DNA of 23,125 nt from Desulfovibrionaceae bacterium (GTDB taxonomy: Bacteria > Desulfobacterota > Desulfovibrionia > Desulfovibrionales > Desulfovibrionaceae), in assembly GCA_009783115.1 (NCBI GenBank), contig WRHT01000004.1:1-23125 (forward strand), written 5' to 3'. Positions 7,058-14,134 of this stretch are shown here, one piece after another. Below the pieces are notes generated by a model that was not told where the DNA came from, made no database searches, and saw only the letters and a list, made by a program, of their open reading frames with translations. A program made the position numbers and the translations under genes. Positions within the stretch are counted from its first letter, which is position 1, and the number at the start of each line of letters is the position of its first letter.

Positions 7058-7086
7058 TATGTATATTAAAATGTGCTTTTTGTCAA
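7058..7086 (-). promoter_or_regulatory. Promoter of the higBA islet
   Basis: The minus strand has a perfect -35 TTGACA (7086-7081) and a -10 TACATA (7063-7058) with 17 bases between. The start of transcription would fall near 7051, the toxin ATG, so the message may be leaderless or have a very short leader. An AAGG lies just before the ATG, but may not be transcribed. Confidence 0.6.
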
Positions 7087-7236
7087 TCACCTCCCCCAGT
7101 TTAACAACCCCTCATCCTAAAATGGCTTTCTTACGCTGTTTACCATTATCCAGATTCAGCTCCGCAGCCGGCTACAGCTCCGAAAAACAGGAAAACCGCC
7201 TTTCCAAGCCCCGCGAAACCGGCTACATACCCTTGC

Positions 7237-9612
7237 ATGATTGTCGCCCAGGCCGCGCTTATGAGCCCTCCCTTCACCACGCTGAGCTATATTCTTCCGG
7301 CCGGTTTCGCGCCGGAATTCTGGAAGCCCGGCCTGCGCCTGGCCGTGCCCCTGGGCCGGAGCTTGCGCGCCGCCGTGCTCCTGGAAAGCGGCCCGGCGGT
7401 TCCTGGAAAAAAAACGGCCTTTACCCTGAAAGAAATCATCTGGCCCCTGGAGCAAGACCCCCTGCTGAGCGCGGAATATCTTGAATTCGCCCGCCAGTTG
7501 GCCTTGCGCCAGGCCCAGCCCCTGGGCCGCGCCCTGGCCGCCATGCTCCCCGCCGGTCTGCGCGATACGCGCTTCCGCTTGCGTTTTTTCAAGGATGGAC
7601 GGCCCCTGGACCTGGATCTTCCGGAAACCGCCCGCCTGGACCCGGAAGAGCGCGCCGCGCTGGCCCGGCTCTGGCAGGCCGGACAGGCCCTGCCCCTGCG
7701 CTCCAGGGAAAAAGGAGAAGAAGAAATCTGCCGCCTGCGGGTTTCCCCTCCCTGGCCGTTGCGCCCTTTCGCCAAGAGACAGATCCGCCTCCTGGATTTT
7801 CTGGAAGAGAGGCGCAAGGCCAGCCGGAAAGAGGTGCTGGAGGCCCTGGGGACGGACGGCGCCGCCGCCCTGAAAGCCCTGCTGGATCGCGGGCTGGTGG
7901 AGATCGCCAGGGAAGAGCCGGAAACGCCGGAAGATGGCGGAAGCCTGGAGGCTTGGCTGGAGCGTTACGGCCCTGTATTGCGTTCCGCGCCGCCCTTTGC
8001 CCTGAACCAGGAACAGCGGGCGGCCCTGGAGGGCTGCCTTGATCCCCTGAAGGACCGCCGGGCGGAAACCCGCCTGCTTTACGGCATTACCGGCAGCGGC
8101 AAGGGGGCGGTGTACCTGGAACTGGCCGCGCGCACCCTGCTTTCCGGCCGGGGTTCGCTCCTCCTGGCCCCGGAACTGGCCCTGGCCGGCAAATTACAGG
8201 AAGAGGCCCAGGCGCGCTTTCCTGGCCTGCCCACCTATCTCTTTCACAGCGACCAAAGCCCGGCCCGGCGGGAGGCCTGCTTCCGGGAACTGGCCCGGAG
8301 CGAGGCCCCTTACCTGGCCGTGGGCGCCAGGTCCGCCCTCTTCCTGCCCCTGAAGAACCTGGGGCTGATCGTCCTGGACGAGGAGCATGACGCCTCCTTC
8401 AAGCAGGACGAGCGCTTCAGCTACAACGCCAAGGAACTGGCCTGGTTCCTGGCTCACCAGCAACGCGCCCTGCTGCTCCTGGGATCGGCCACCCCGGACC
8501 TGAAGAGCTTCCATGCCGCCGAGCAGGGGCGCATCCCCATACACCGCCTGGATCAACGCGCGGGCGGCGGGGAGATCCCGGCCATCACCCTGGAGCCGCT
8601 CCCGGCCCCCAAGGGCAGAATCCTGACCACGGGCAGCGCCAAGGTTCTGCAAGACTGCCTGGAAAGGGGCGAACAGGCCGTCATCCTGCTCAACCGGCGC
8701 GGATTTGCCCCGAGCGTCGCCTGCCTGGCCTGCGGCAAATCCCTGCGCTGCCCGGACTGCGAGATCTCCTTTACCTACCACAAAGGCCGGGAAAAGCTGC
8801 TCTGCCACTATTGCGGCCGCAGCGCGGACTTCCCCCGGCCCTGCCCGGACTGCGGATCTTCCAATTACCTGCCCCTAGGACAGGGCACGGAAAAACTCGA
8901 AGAGCAGTTGAATTTTTCCCTGCCCCCAGGCGCGCGGATCCTGCGCCTGGACCGGGACAGCGCCGCCCACCCCGGCGGCCAGGAAGAAATCCTGCATGCC
9001 TTTGCCCAAGGCCGGGCCGAGGTCCTGGTGGGCACCCAGATGATCTCCAAGGGCCACCATTTTCCCAGGGTCACCCTCTCCATCGTGGCCGACGGCGACC
9101 TGGGGCTGAACATGCTGGACTATAACGCGGCCGAGCGCACCTTCCAGCTCATCCTGCAGACCGCCGGACGATCCGGGCGCGGCGAGGCCCCAGGCCGGGT
9201 AATCGTCCAGACCAGGGACCCTTCCCATTACTGCTGGCATTATATCCTGGCGCACGATTACCCCGGATTCTACCGGGAAGAGCTGGAACGCCGCCGCCGC
9301 CGCCATTACCCGCCCTTCTGCCGGATGGCGCTGATCCGCCTGAACTACCCGCGGGACTGGGACGGGGGTGAACGGATCCTCCAACGCCTGAGCGAAAAAA
9401 TCCGCCAGGCCGGAGAAGCCCTGGAGGTGACCGCGCTGGGTCCGGCCCCGGCCCCCCGCCCCTTGCGGGAAAAACGCCTGCGTTTCCACTGCCTGCTCAA
9501 AGGCCGGGATTGGCAAAGCCTGCGCGCCGTTTACCGCGCCGCAGCCACCGCCCTGCCTCCCTCTTCGCCCTGCCGCCTGAGCCTGGACTTGGACCCGGCG
9601 GGGCTGGATTAA
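7237..9612 (+). CDS. priA: Primosomal protein N' (replication restart helicase PriA)
   Basis: A 791-residue superfamily 2 DNA helicase that rebuilds stalled replication forks and loads DnaB. The N-terminal 3'-DNA-binding and winged-helix regions are followed by the helicase core: P-loop LLYGITGSGKGAVYLE, ARSALFLPLKNLGLIVLDEE with DEEHD at residues 381-385, LLLGSATPDLKSF, VILLNRRGFAPS, a zinc-binding insert with eight Cys (from C496, C499, C505, C508 on to PCPDCG), LVGTQMISKGHHFP and LQTAGRSGR. The Walker A Thr that follows the Lys in almost all helicases is Gly here (K289-G290), checked in the DNA (AAG GGG). The start has little ribosome binding site, but the first residues match the family. 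It is followed after 26 bases by the flavoprotein gene. Confidence 0.96.
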   Translation: MIVAQAALMSPPFTTLSYILPAGFAPEFWKPGLRLAVPLGRSLRAAVLLESGPAVPGKKTAFTLKEIIWPLEQDPLLSAEYLEFARQLALRQAQPLGRALAAMLPAGLRDTRFRLRFFKDGRPLDLDLPETARLDPEERAALARLWQAGQALPLRSREKGEEEICRLRVSPPWPLRPFAKRQIRLLDFLEERRKASRKEVLEALGTDGAAALKALLDRGLVEIAREEPETPEDGGSLEAWLERYGPVLRSAPPFALNQEQRAALEGCLDPLKDRRAETRLLYGITGSGKGAVYLELAARTLLSGRGSLLLAPELALAGKLQEEAQARFPGLPTYLFHSDQSPARREACFRELARSEAPYLAVGARSALFLPLKNLGLIVLDEEHDASFKQDERFSYNAKELAWFLAHQQRALLLLGSATPDLKSFHAAEQGRIPIHRLDQRAGGGEIPAITLEPLPAPKGRILTTGSAKVLQDCLERGEQAVILLNRRGFAPSVACLACGKSLRCPDCEISFTYHKGREKLLCHYCGRSADFPRPCPDCGSSNYLPLGQGTEKLEEQLNFSLPPGARILRLDRDSAAHPGGQEEILHAFAQGRAEVLVGTQMISKGHHFPRVTLSIVADGDLGLNMLDYNAAERTFQLILQTAGRSGRGEAPGRVIVQTRDPSHYCWHYILAHDYPGFYREELERRRRRHYPPFCRMALIRLNYPRDWDGGERILQRLSEKIRQAGEALEVTALGPAPAPRPLREKRLRFHCLLKGRDWQSLRAVYRAAATALPPSSPCRLSLDLDPAGLD

Positions 9613-9638
9613 CCATAATAACCATTCAAGGAGATCTT

Positions 9639-10259
9639 ATGCGAGTTTTAATGATTAACGGCAGCGCCCATCCCCACGGCTCCACCCACACGGCCCTGAG
9701 CGCGGTGGCGGACGCCCTGCGGGAGGAAGGCATTGAAAGCGTCATAAAACAAGTCGGGCATCTGGCCATTCGCGGCTGCATCGCCTGCGGCAAGTGCGAC
9801 GGCGGCAAGCCCTGCGCCTTCGGCGATGATCCGGTGAACGAATGTGTGGAGCTACTGGAGAATTCCGACGGGCTGGTGGTGGGATCCCCGGTGTACTTTG
9901 CCGGCCCCAACGCCACCCTCTGCGCCCTGCTGGACAGGATGTTCTACCGCAAGCTCCAGGGCTACGCTTACAAGCCCGCCGCCGCCGTGGTCAGTTGCCG
10001 CCGGGGCGGGGCCAGCGCCTCCTTTGACCGCCTGAACAAATACTTTACCATCGCCCGCATGCCGGTGGTCTCTTCCGTTTACTGGAACTCCGTGCACGGC
10101 AACATGGCCGAAGAAACGCGGCAGGACCTGGAAGGGCTGAACGTCATGCGCGTGCTGGGCAAAAACATGGCCTGGCTGCTCAAATGCCTGGACCTGGCCA
10201 AGGATCGCGTCCCCCTCCCGGAAATCGGTCCCAGGGTGGCGACCAACTTCATCCGTTAG
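9639..10259 (+). CDS. Iron-sulfur flavoprotein-type NAD(P)H-dependent oxidoreductase
   Basis: A 206-residue flavodoxin-like protein. The N-terminal VLMINGSAHPHGSTHTAL is the FMN phosphate-binding loop, and VVGSPVYFAGPNATLCALLDR is the second FMN contact of the NADPH-dependent FMN reductase family. Cys47, Cys50, Cys53 and Cys59 (CIACGKC...C) form the compact motif that binds a 4Fe-4S cluster in iron-sulfur flavoproteins of anaerobes. The family transfers electrons to quinones, nitro compounds or O2 and peroxide; the substrate here is unknown. AAGGAG at 9628-9633 fixes the ATG at 9639. A longer ORF from 9510 overlaps priA and is not credible. Its stop codon overlaps the stop of the convergent holin gene (10256-10259). 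Confidence 0.85.
   Translation: MRVLMINGSAHPHGSTHTALSAVADALREEGIESVIKQVGHLAIRGCIACGKCDGGKPCAFGDDPVNECVELLENSDGLVVGSPVYFAGPNATLCALLDRMFYRKLQGYAYKPAAAVVSCRRGGASASFDRLNKYFTIARMPVVSSVYWNSVHGNMAEETRQDLEGLNVMRVLGKNMAWLLKCLDLAKDRVPLPEIGPRVATNFIR
10245..10254 (+). repeat. 10-bp sequence shared, inverted, with 16959-16968
   Basis: AACTTCATCC lies at the 3' end of the flavoprotein gene, at the outer edge of the left phage block. Its reverse complement GGATGAAGTT is at 16959-16968, at the outer edge of the right phage block. If one block is inverted these become direct repeats and could be a remnant att core. The match is short and was found by looking for it, so confidence is low. Confidence 0.25.
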
Positions 10260-10564
10260 CCCTTGTTCCCGTCCGGCCCGGACTCGCTGATCTTGCGGAG
10301 GATCAGGCTGGAGAGGGCGTCCAGTATGGCTCCGCCAACGTAGCCGGACACCCCGATGACGGCGTACTTGTAGTTTTGGGAGATGTTCGCGTCGGCGATG
10401 AGCAAGGCGATCATGTTGCCGGTGAAGGCCGAGACCACCAGGCCGCTCACAAAGCCGCCCCAGGAGCTGATCCCGAAACGGCAGGCCCTGGCTATGCCGC
10501 CGAACACCGCCAGCACCGTGGTCACCACCGAGGCGTCGAGAAAGCTCCAAAGATCACTATTCAT
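10256..10564 (-). CDS. Phage holin-like membrane protein
   Basis: A 102-residue protein with three likely membrane helices: ASVVTTVLAVFGGIARACRF, GGFVSGLVVSAFTGNMIALL, and YAVIGVSGYVGGAILDALSS. The last contains the GVSGY.G...LD pattern seen in LydA-type phage holins. It has a short acidic N-terminus and a charged C-terminus. Holins permeabilise the inner membrane and time lysis. The ATG at 10564 is preceded by GAGGAG. A longer frame from 10642 lacks support. It is the last gene of the minus-strand lysis cassette, and its stop TAA (10256-10258) overlaps the stop TAG of the convergent flavoprotein gene. The holin call rests on topology, motif and neighbours. Confidence 0.7.
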   Translation of the reverse strand: MNSDLWSFLDASVVTTVLAVFGGIARACRFGISSWGGFVSGLVVSAFTGNMIALLIADANISQNYKYAVIGVSGYVGGAILDALSSLILRKISESGPDGNKG

Positions 10565-10685
10565 ATGTCCGCTCCTCGCCCGCCGCAGATGCTCCAGCGG
10601 CCAAGCCGCCTTCGCGCGGGCTTGCCGCTCCAAGGCGCGCACGCGCGCCGTCTGCGACGCTTAATATGTCCGCTCCTCGCCCGCC
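10563..10685 (-). repeat. 22-bp direct repeat carrying the holin ribosome binding site
   Basis: ATATGTCCGCTCCTCGCCCG plus two more bases occurs exactly at 10563-10584 and at 10664-10685. Seven further bases on one side are partly conserved. Read on the minus strand each copy holds GAGGAG followed by CATAT. The copy next to the holin leads into its ATG, whereas the distal copy, just after the Rz stop, reads ATT in place of ATG. The 79 bases between the copies hold GC-rich palindromes (for example 10634-10649) and no convincing gene. Confidence 0.8.
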
Positions 10686-11275
10686 TAAGGTGTCCTTTCC
10701 CTGGCCGCCCACTCCCTGAGGGCGGCCTTGTCCAGGCGCTCCTGCCCCGCATGCTCCAGGAGCAGGCCGGTCCAAAGCAGCGCTTCGCCCAGGTTCACTC
10801 GCCCGCGCCAGGCCGCACACCCGGCGGCAGGGGGATGGGTCTCTCCAGCAGCAAAAGCTCCGGGGGCGGGAAAAAAATCGGCTCCGGCCTTGCCGGAGGC
10901 GGCGAACCAGCGCAGGCAGAGAGCATCAGTAAGATCATCAGAGAGCTGGAAAGAATAATCAGCCTTGGTGTTTTTCGCATCTTGCAACGCCTTGTTCAGC
11001 CTGTGATCCAGGGTTTTATTCAGTTCAGCGTACTTGGCCGCCCTATCCGCGGCCTCGGCCAGAAGCCGTCCGTCGCGTTGCCCGGCCTCGCGCAACGCGG
11101 CATTGCTCATGGCCAGGGAAGAATTGTTGAAAGACAGGAGAGCCGTTTGTTCCGAAAGATCGCGGATCCGCCCGGCCTGGTGCTGGAAGAGTCCCCAAGC
11201 GGCCCCGGCGAGCGCGAGCAATGGAAGAATCGCCCCCTTGCCGGAGAAAAGAAAGCTGCAAATGCGGGTAATCAT
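10685..11275 (-). CDS. Rz-like inner-membrane spanin (i-spanin)
   Basis: A 196-residue protein starting at ATG 11275, which overlaps the stop of the DUF5675 gene (ATGA). An N-terminal membrane anchor (ILPLLALAGAAWGLFQHQ) is followed by an Ala-, Leu- and charge-rich helical stretch consistent with a coiled coil (residues about 37-115, with RLLAEAADRAAKYAELNKTL), as in Rz spanins that fuse the inner and outer membranes at the end of phage lysis. The Rz1 gene lies wholly inside it in another frame, the classic lambda arrangement, and this is the strongest evidence. The C-terminal third, translated over and beyond Rz1, is Ala/Pro-rich and longer than in lambda Rz. The family is fast-evolving, so the call is based on architecture. 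Confidence 0.75.
   Translation of the reverse strand: MITRICSFLFSGKGAILPLLALAGAAWGLFQHQAGRIRDLSEQTALLSFNNSSLAMSNAALREAGQRDGRLLAEAADRAAKYAELNKTLDHRLNKALQDAKNTKADYSFQLSDDLTDALCLRWFAASGKAGADFFPAPGAFAAGETHPPAAGCAAWRGRVNLGEALLWTGLLLEHAGQERLDKAALREWAARERTP
10795..10980 (-). CDS. Rz1-like outer-membrane spanin lipoprotein, embedded in Rz
   Basis: A 61-residue ORF entirely inside the Rz gene in another frame. It has a signal sequence (KTPRLIILSSSLMILLM) and a canonical lipobox LSAC with the lipid-bearing Cys at residue 23. The mature part of 39 residues contains 13 prolines (SPPPARPEP, FFPPPE, RPIPLPPG). A short, proline-rich lipoprotein nested in Rz is diagnostic of Rz1 o-spanins, which pair with Rz across the periplasm. 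The frame is open and undamaged. Confidence 0.8.
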   Translation of the reverse strand: MRKTPRLIILSSSLMILLMLSACAGSPPPARPEPIFFPPPELLLLERPIPLPPGVRPGAGE

Positions 11276-11745
11276 TTTCCGCCTCCGATAATTTCCAGAA
11301 TGAATTCGTCCTCTCCAGCCCAAACCAGAAGATCCTCCAAGGCCTCCCTGGAGCCGAGAACCGCCCTTTGTCCGGCGAGTTCTCCCAAGGTCCGGCCCGG
11401 CAGGATACAGCCCCGTGAATCGGAACGGAATCCCAGGCCGGCGTCTCCCGCCCAATTGCCGGCATGAATCAGAATGTCCGTGCGGCCCGGCACGTCAGCC
11501 ACCGCGATCACCATGCCGAAACGGGGAGAAAGGCGCGCCCGGCAGGTGTAAACACCGGGCGGAACGCAGGAACACTTGGGCAGATTGTCTTTCCAGGGGA
11601 GTTCCAGGGTAACCAGGGACAAACCGGAACCGGCGAGCAGACCGGAAGTTCCCTGATCCGCGTCCAAGGAGCGGGTAGCGGGTGTGGTCCGCGTCCGGTA
11701 AAAATCGCCATCAGGCGCGTGGAGGAAATCGGAATAATCGTCCAT
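11272..11745 (-). CDS. DUF5675 family phage protein
   Basis: A 157-residue protein from ATG 11745, which overlaps the terminase-fusion stop (TAATG). It carries the DUF5675 pattern: VTLELPWKDNLPKCSCVPPG, RFGMVIAVADVPGRTDILIH, then AGNWAGDAGLGFRSDSRGC and ILPG. This family is common in phage lysis regions and resembles peptidoglycan-active folds, but I know of no firm biochemical assignment. The N-terminal 40 residues are less conserved. It lies between the terminase fusion and Rz, overlapping both by a few bases, so the genes are likely translated in series. It may serve as the cassette's endolysin or an accessory to it (inference), since no other lysozyme is present. Confidence 0.75.
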   Translation of the reverse strand: MDDYSDFLHAPDGDFYRTRTTPATRSLDADQGTSGLLAGSGLSLVTLELPWKDNLPKCSCVPPGVYTCRARLSPRFGMVIAVADVPGRTDILIHAGNWAGDAGLGFRSDSRGCILPGRTLGELAGQRAVLGSREALEDLLVWAGEDEFILEIIGGGK

Positions 11746-12899
11746 TACCAATCCCCAGCCAGGCCGGAAGTTTTGCGGTAATGCTCCTGGATAGCCGCTT
11801 CGCTCGGCTCTTGCCCGGCCATGCGCAGGGCATTCATAATCCGCCCCCGTTCCTCCTGCGGAATGACCAGGCCCCTTACCGTCTTTCCTTCGTGCCGGGC
11901 CTTGCCCAGGGACGTTTCGTTCGTGCCCCACAGCCACCCGTCAACTTGGGCCTTATGCAAGACCTCGCCCACGGCTTTGGCTAGGGCTTCCTTGGTTACG
12001 GGTCCGGGAGGCAGGTTTTTGACCACCTGATCATAAAACCAGGGGTTCTTTTCCATGAATGTCTTGTCCGCCCCGGCCTCACTATACGGCAGACCTTGCT
12101 GTCCCAGATTGGCATAGCGCTGCGCCAGTTTTTCAATCTCTGGGTATAACTCCAGCCCCCGCGCCTCCCGGACAACGCTCCCTTGTTCTATGATTTCAGC
12201 ATAGGTATCCGTTGCGTGGTAACGAGTGCCGATCATGCGGACTTTGCCGCCCCGCGTTCCCAGGTTCAGAGAAATGCGCCAAGCGTCCGAAGTCTTTTTG
12301 ATCATCTCCGGAGATGTCACCGACTCCGGTGTAACAACATCATCGTAAACCAGCAGATCGAAGTGCCTGCCGATAGGCTGGCCGTCCACAAGCCCCCAGG
12401 CTTCAATCGTGGCCTCTTTCTTGTTCCCGCGCCGGCGCACGACCATGCCCTCGTCTTCGCTCCAGGTGCGTTTCTCGCCTTGCTGCGGCGGCTTAATATG
12501 GGGGAAAAGGAGTTGCAGTGCGCGATTGCCCTCAAACTCGCGCTTGATCTGCCGGAGGAACGACTTGGCAATAGGCCGGGAATGACTAAAAATACCCACG
12601 GTTATTTCAGGGTTTTTGATAATTTCCTGGATGGTCAGCCCCACGGTGATAATCGTGCTTTTATAGTGTTCCCTGGCCCACAAATCCAAATACCCGTCCG
12701 GATTTTGCTGCACTTCGCGGCAGCGGGCATAGAGCCAGTCGGTATTTATGTCGGTCCGGCCCAGGAGACGGCTCATCAGAAAAAACACGTCCCGCAGAGC
12801 CAATTCAGCAATTAGACGGGAGGCCGCTCCCTGGCCCAAGACTCTGGCCTGATCCAGCAATTCGGCATAAAGCCGCTGAGCTGTCTGCAATTCAGCCAT
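11745..12899 (-). CDS. Large terminase ATPase half fused to the C-terminal end of a virion-type protein
   Basis: A 384-residue ORF with two unrelated halves. Residues 1 to about 240 match the large terminase ATPase of podovirus-type phages: LWAREHYKSTIITVGLTIQE (the ATP-binding lysine region), TVGIFSHSRPIAKSFLRQIK, HFDLLVYDDVVTPESVTSPE (Walker B at DLLVYDD) and IGTRYHATDTY. The nuclease domain that should follow is absent. From about residue 245 the sequence is alpha-helical and ends in GRIMNALRMAGQEPSEAAI and QEHYRKTSG, the kind of C-terminus seen on large internal virion proteins. An in-frame deletion of the late genes would produce exactly this. The junction is near 12150-12180. It cannot work as a complete terminase. 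Confidence 0.75.
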   Translation of the reverse strand: MAELQTAQRLYAELLDQARVLGQGAASRLIAELALRDVFFLMSRLLGRTDINTDWLYARCREVQQNPDGYLDLWAREHYKSTIITVGLTIQEIIKNPEITVGIFSHSRPIAKSFLRQIKREFEGNRALQLLFPHIKPPQQGEKRTWSEDEGMVVRRRGNKKEATIEAWGLVDGQPIGRHFDLLVYDDVVTPESVTSPEMIKKTSDAWRISLNLGTRGGKVRMIGTRYHATDTYAEIIEQGSVVREARGLELYPEIEKLAQRYANLGQQGLPYSEAGADKTFMEKNPWFYDQVVKNLPPGPVTKEALAKAVGEVLHKAQVDGWLWGTNETSLGKARHEGKTVRGLVIPQEERGRIMNALRMAGQEPSEAAIQEHYRKTSGLAGDW

Positions 12900-12935
12900 C
12901 GAGACATCCGTGGAAAAACTTTATTAAAGGGGGGC

Positions 12936-12948
12936 GGGGCAAAGCCCC
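12936..12948 (-). terminator. GC-rich hairpin after the glycosyltransferase gene
   Basis: GGGGC-AAA-GCCCC forms a compact 5-bp hairpin in the 70-base gap between the glycosyltransferase stop (12970) and the terminase start (12899). On the minus strand it is followed by GCCCCCCTTTAAT, not a clean T run. CTTTATTAAAG (12919-12929), a palindrome, lies beside it. Confidence 0.35.
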
Positions 12949-12969
12949 AAAAGAAATTACCGGGAAAGG

Positions 12970-14031
12970 TCAGGCATCGCTCAGGCTACGGTAAACTTCC
13001 AGGTGGGCCTGCAAGAAGCATTCGCGGGTATGGGAAATCAGGCTTTTCTGTCCAGCCTTGGCCAGATCCTGGCGCAACTTTTTGCCGCGGGCCAGGGCGC
13101 CTATTTGTCCGGCCAGGTGCCCCTGGTCGGAATCTTTGAAACAGAAGGCATTAACTCCGTCCTGGACGATTTCCAGGTGCGGCTGGCTGTCGGAGCAAAG
13201 CACGGCAAGGCCGCTGGCCCAACCTTCCATGATGGCCAAGGAGCTGTCTTCCCCGGCTTCCGCCGGAACGATGAGCATATCTCCTTCCTGGAGGATATCC
13301 ACGCCGTGATCCGCGCCGAAAATAGCCAGACGGCCGTCCACCCCCAAATCCTTGGCCAGCTCAATGATGGGCTCAAAGAGACTACCTCCCCCGGCAATGC
13401 GTAATTCCCAGGCCGGCATGCGCTTCACCTGGTAGAGCAGGGGCAGGGCGCGCAGAAGCTGCTCATAGCCTTTTCCGGGTTCCAGGCTGTCGCCGCAGAC
13501 AAAGATGATCCTCTTGTCCTGGCGGCGGCAAGGCAGGCAGACGCCCTGTTCCGCAAAGTTGCGGATGACACGCTGGCGATCCCCTGCCAACCCTAGATCC
13601 GCAAGGCGTTCGGCCGCATGTTTGGAAGGAACGATCACCACTTTCAGCAGGGCCGGATTTTCCTTGGGGCTGAGCTGGACAAATTCAGGCCGGGGGGCGG
13701 AATACACCACTTGCAGGGGGTTTTTGCGGTCAGCCAGGCGCAGAGCCAAGCCTAGGGCCTCCGGGTCAAAGGCGTGCAGAATCCACGGCTGTTCGCCGAC
13801 GCGCAGTTTCCAGGCCAGCCTGAGCTTGCCCAGCGCCCGGCTGATCCCGCCCAAGCCCATGCGCATGCAAGGTAACCCTCTTGACTCCGCCAGGCGGTCC
13901 AGGGTGGTCCCTTCAGCACAAAGGGCGTAAAGTTCCAAATCCGGACAAATCTCCCGCAGATCCGGCAAGGCCGCGAGGCGGCGCTCTTTTTCCCGGTCAG
14001 ATCCTCCGAATTCCATCAACAGGATACGCAT
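12970..14031 (-). CDS. GT4-type family glycosyltransferase
   Basis: A 353-residue protein of the GT-B fold. The N-terminal half begins MRILLMEFGGSDREKERRL and includes ILHAFDPEALGLALRLADR. The C-terminal nucleotide-sugar-binding half contains IIFVCGDSLEPGKGYEQLLR, AWELRIAGGGSLFEPIIEL, VDGRLAIFGADHGVDILQEG, and the GT4 signature region AGEDSSLAIMEGWASGLAVL then CSDSQPHLEIVQDGVNAFCF. Family members add a sugar to lipopolysaccharide core, capsule or glycoproteins; the substrate cannot be inferred. I chose the ATG at 14031; the longer frame upstream of it runs through the divergent larC-like gene. It is divergent from that gene and shows no sign of belonging to the phage blocks on either side. 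Confidence 0.85.
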   Translation of the reverse strand: MRILLMEFGGSDREKERRLAALPDLREICPDLELYALCAEGTTLDRLAESRGLPCMRMGLGGISRALGKLRLAWKLRVGEQPWILHAFDPEALGLALRLADRKNPLQVVYSAPRPEFVQLSPKENPALLKVVIVPSKHAAERLADLGLAGDRQRVIRNFAEQGVCLPCRRQDKRIIFVCGDSLEPGKGYEQLLRALPLLYQVKRMPAWELRIAGGGSLFEPIIELAKDLGVDGRLAIFGADHGVDILQEGDMLIVPAEAGEDSSLAIMEGWASGLAVLCSDSQPHLEIVQDGVNAFCFKDSDQGHLAGQIGALARGKKLRQDLAKAGQKSLISHTRECFLQAHLEVYRSLSDA

Positions 14032-14134
14032 CTTGCCAAAAACCTCTTCTTGCAATGCGGCAGTATATACCGGCCCTGACATATTTGCCAGTCCCTGAAT
14101 TGCTTTTTTTACGCCGGAGTTATAAGGAATTCCC

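Larger units (their letters stand above)
10256..12899 (-). mobile_element. Prophage relic: terminase/virion fusion plus lysis cassette
   Basis: Four abutting minus-strand genes plus one embedded gene: a terminase ATPase half fused to a virion-protein-like tail, a DUF5675 protein, Rz with Rz1 inside it, and a holin. Portal, capsid, tail and integrase genes are missing. The right side starts at the terminase ATG (12899). The left side ends on the stop codon of the host flavoprotein gene. The best fit is a podovirus-type prophage that lost its structural genes by one large deletion. Confidence 0.75.

Noticed and set aside
6833..7090. Toxin as a simple 85-residue ORF from ATG 7090
   Set aside because: The start overlaps the -35 box, the first 13 residues have no family match, and the C-terminus departs from the family exactly at the A8 tract.
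7059..7484. Plus-strand ORF of 141 residues upstream of and overlapping priA
   Set aside because: Low-complexity shadow of the priA start in another frame and of the higBA promoter region; no ribosome binding site or protein-like pattern.
10184..11467. 427-residue plus-strand ORF over the lysis cassette
   Set aside because: Antisense to Rz, Rz1, the holin and the DUF5675 gene, with proline- and arginine-rich composition typical of shadow ORFs in GC-rich DNA.
10250..12911. CATCCGT direct repeat flanking the left phage block (10250-10256 and 12905-12911) as an att site
   Set aside because: Only 7 bp, and unplaced relative to any integrase. The longer 10-bp pair is the better, though still weak, candidate.
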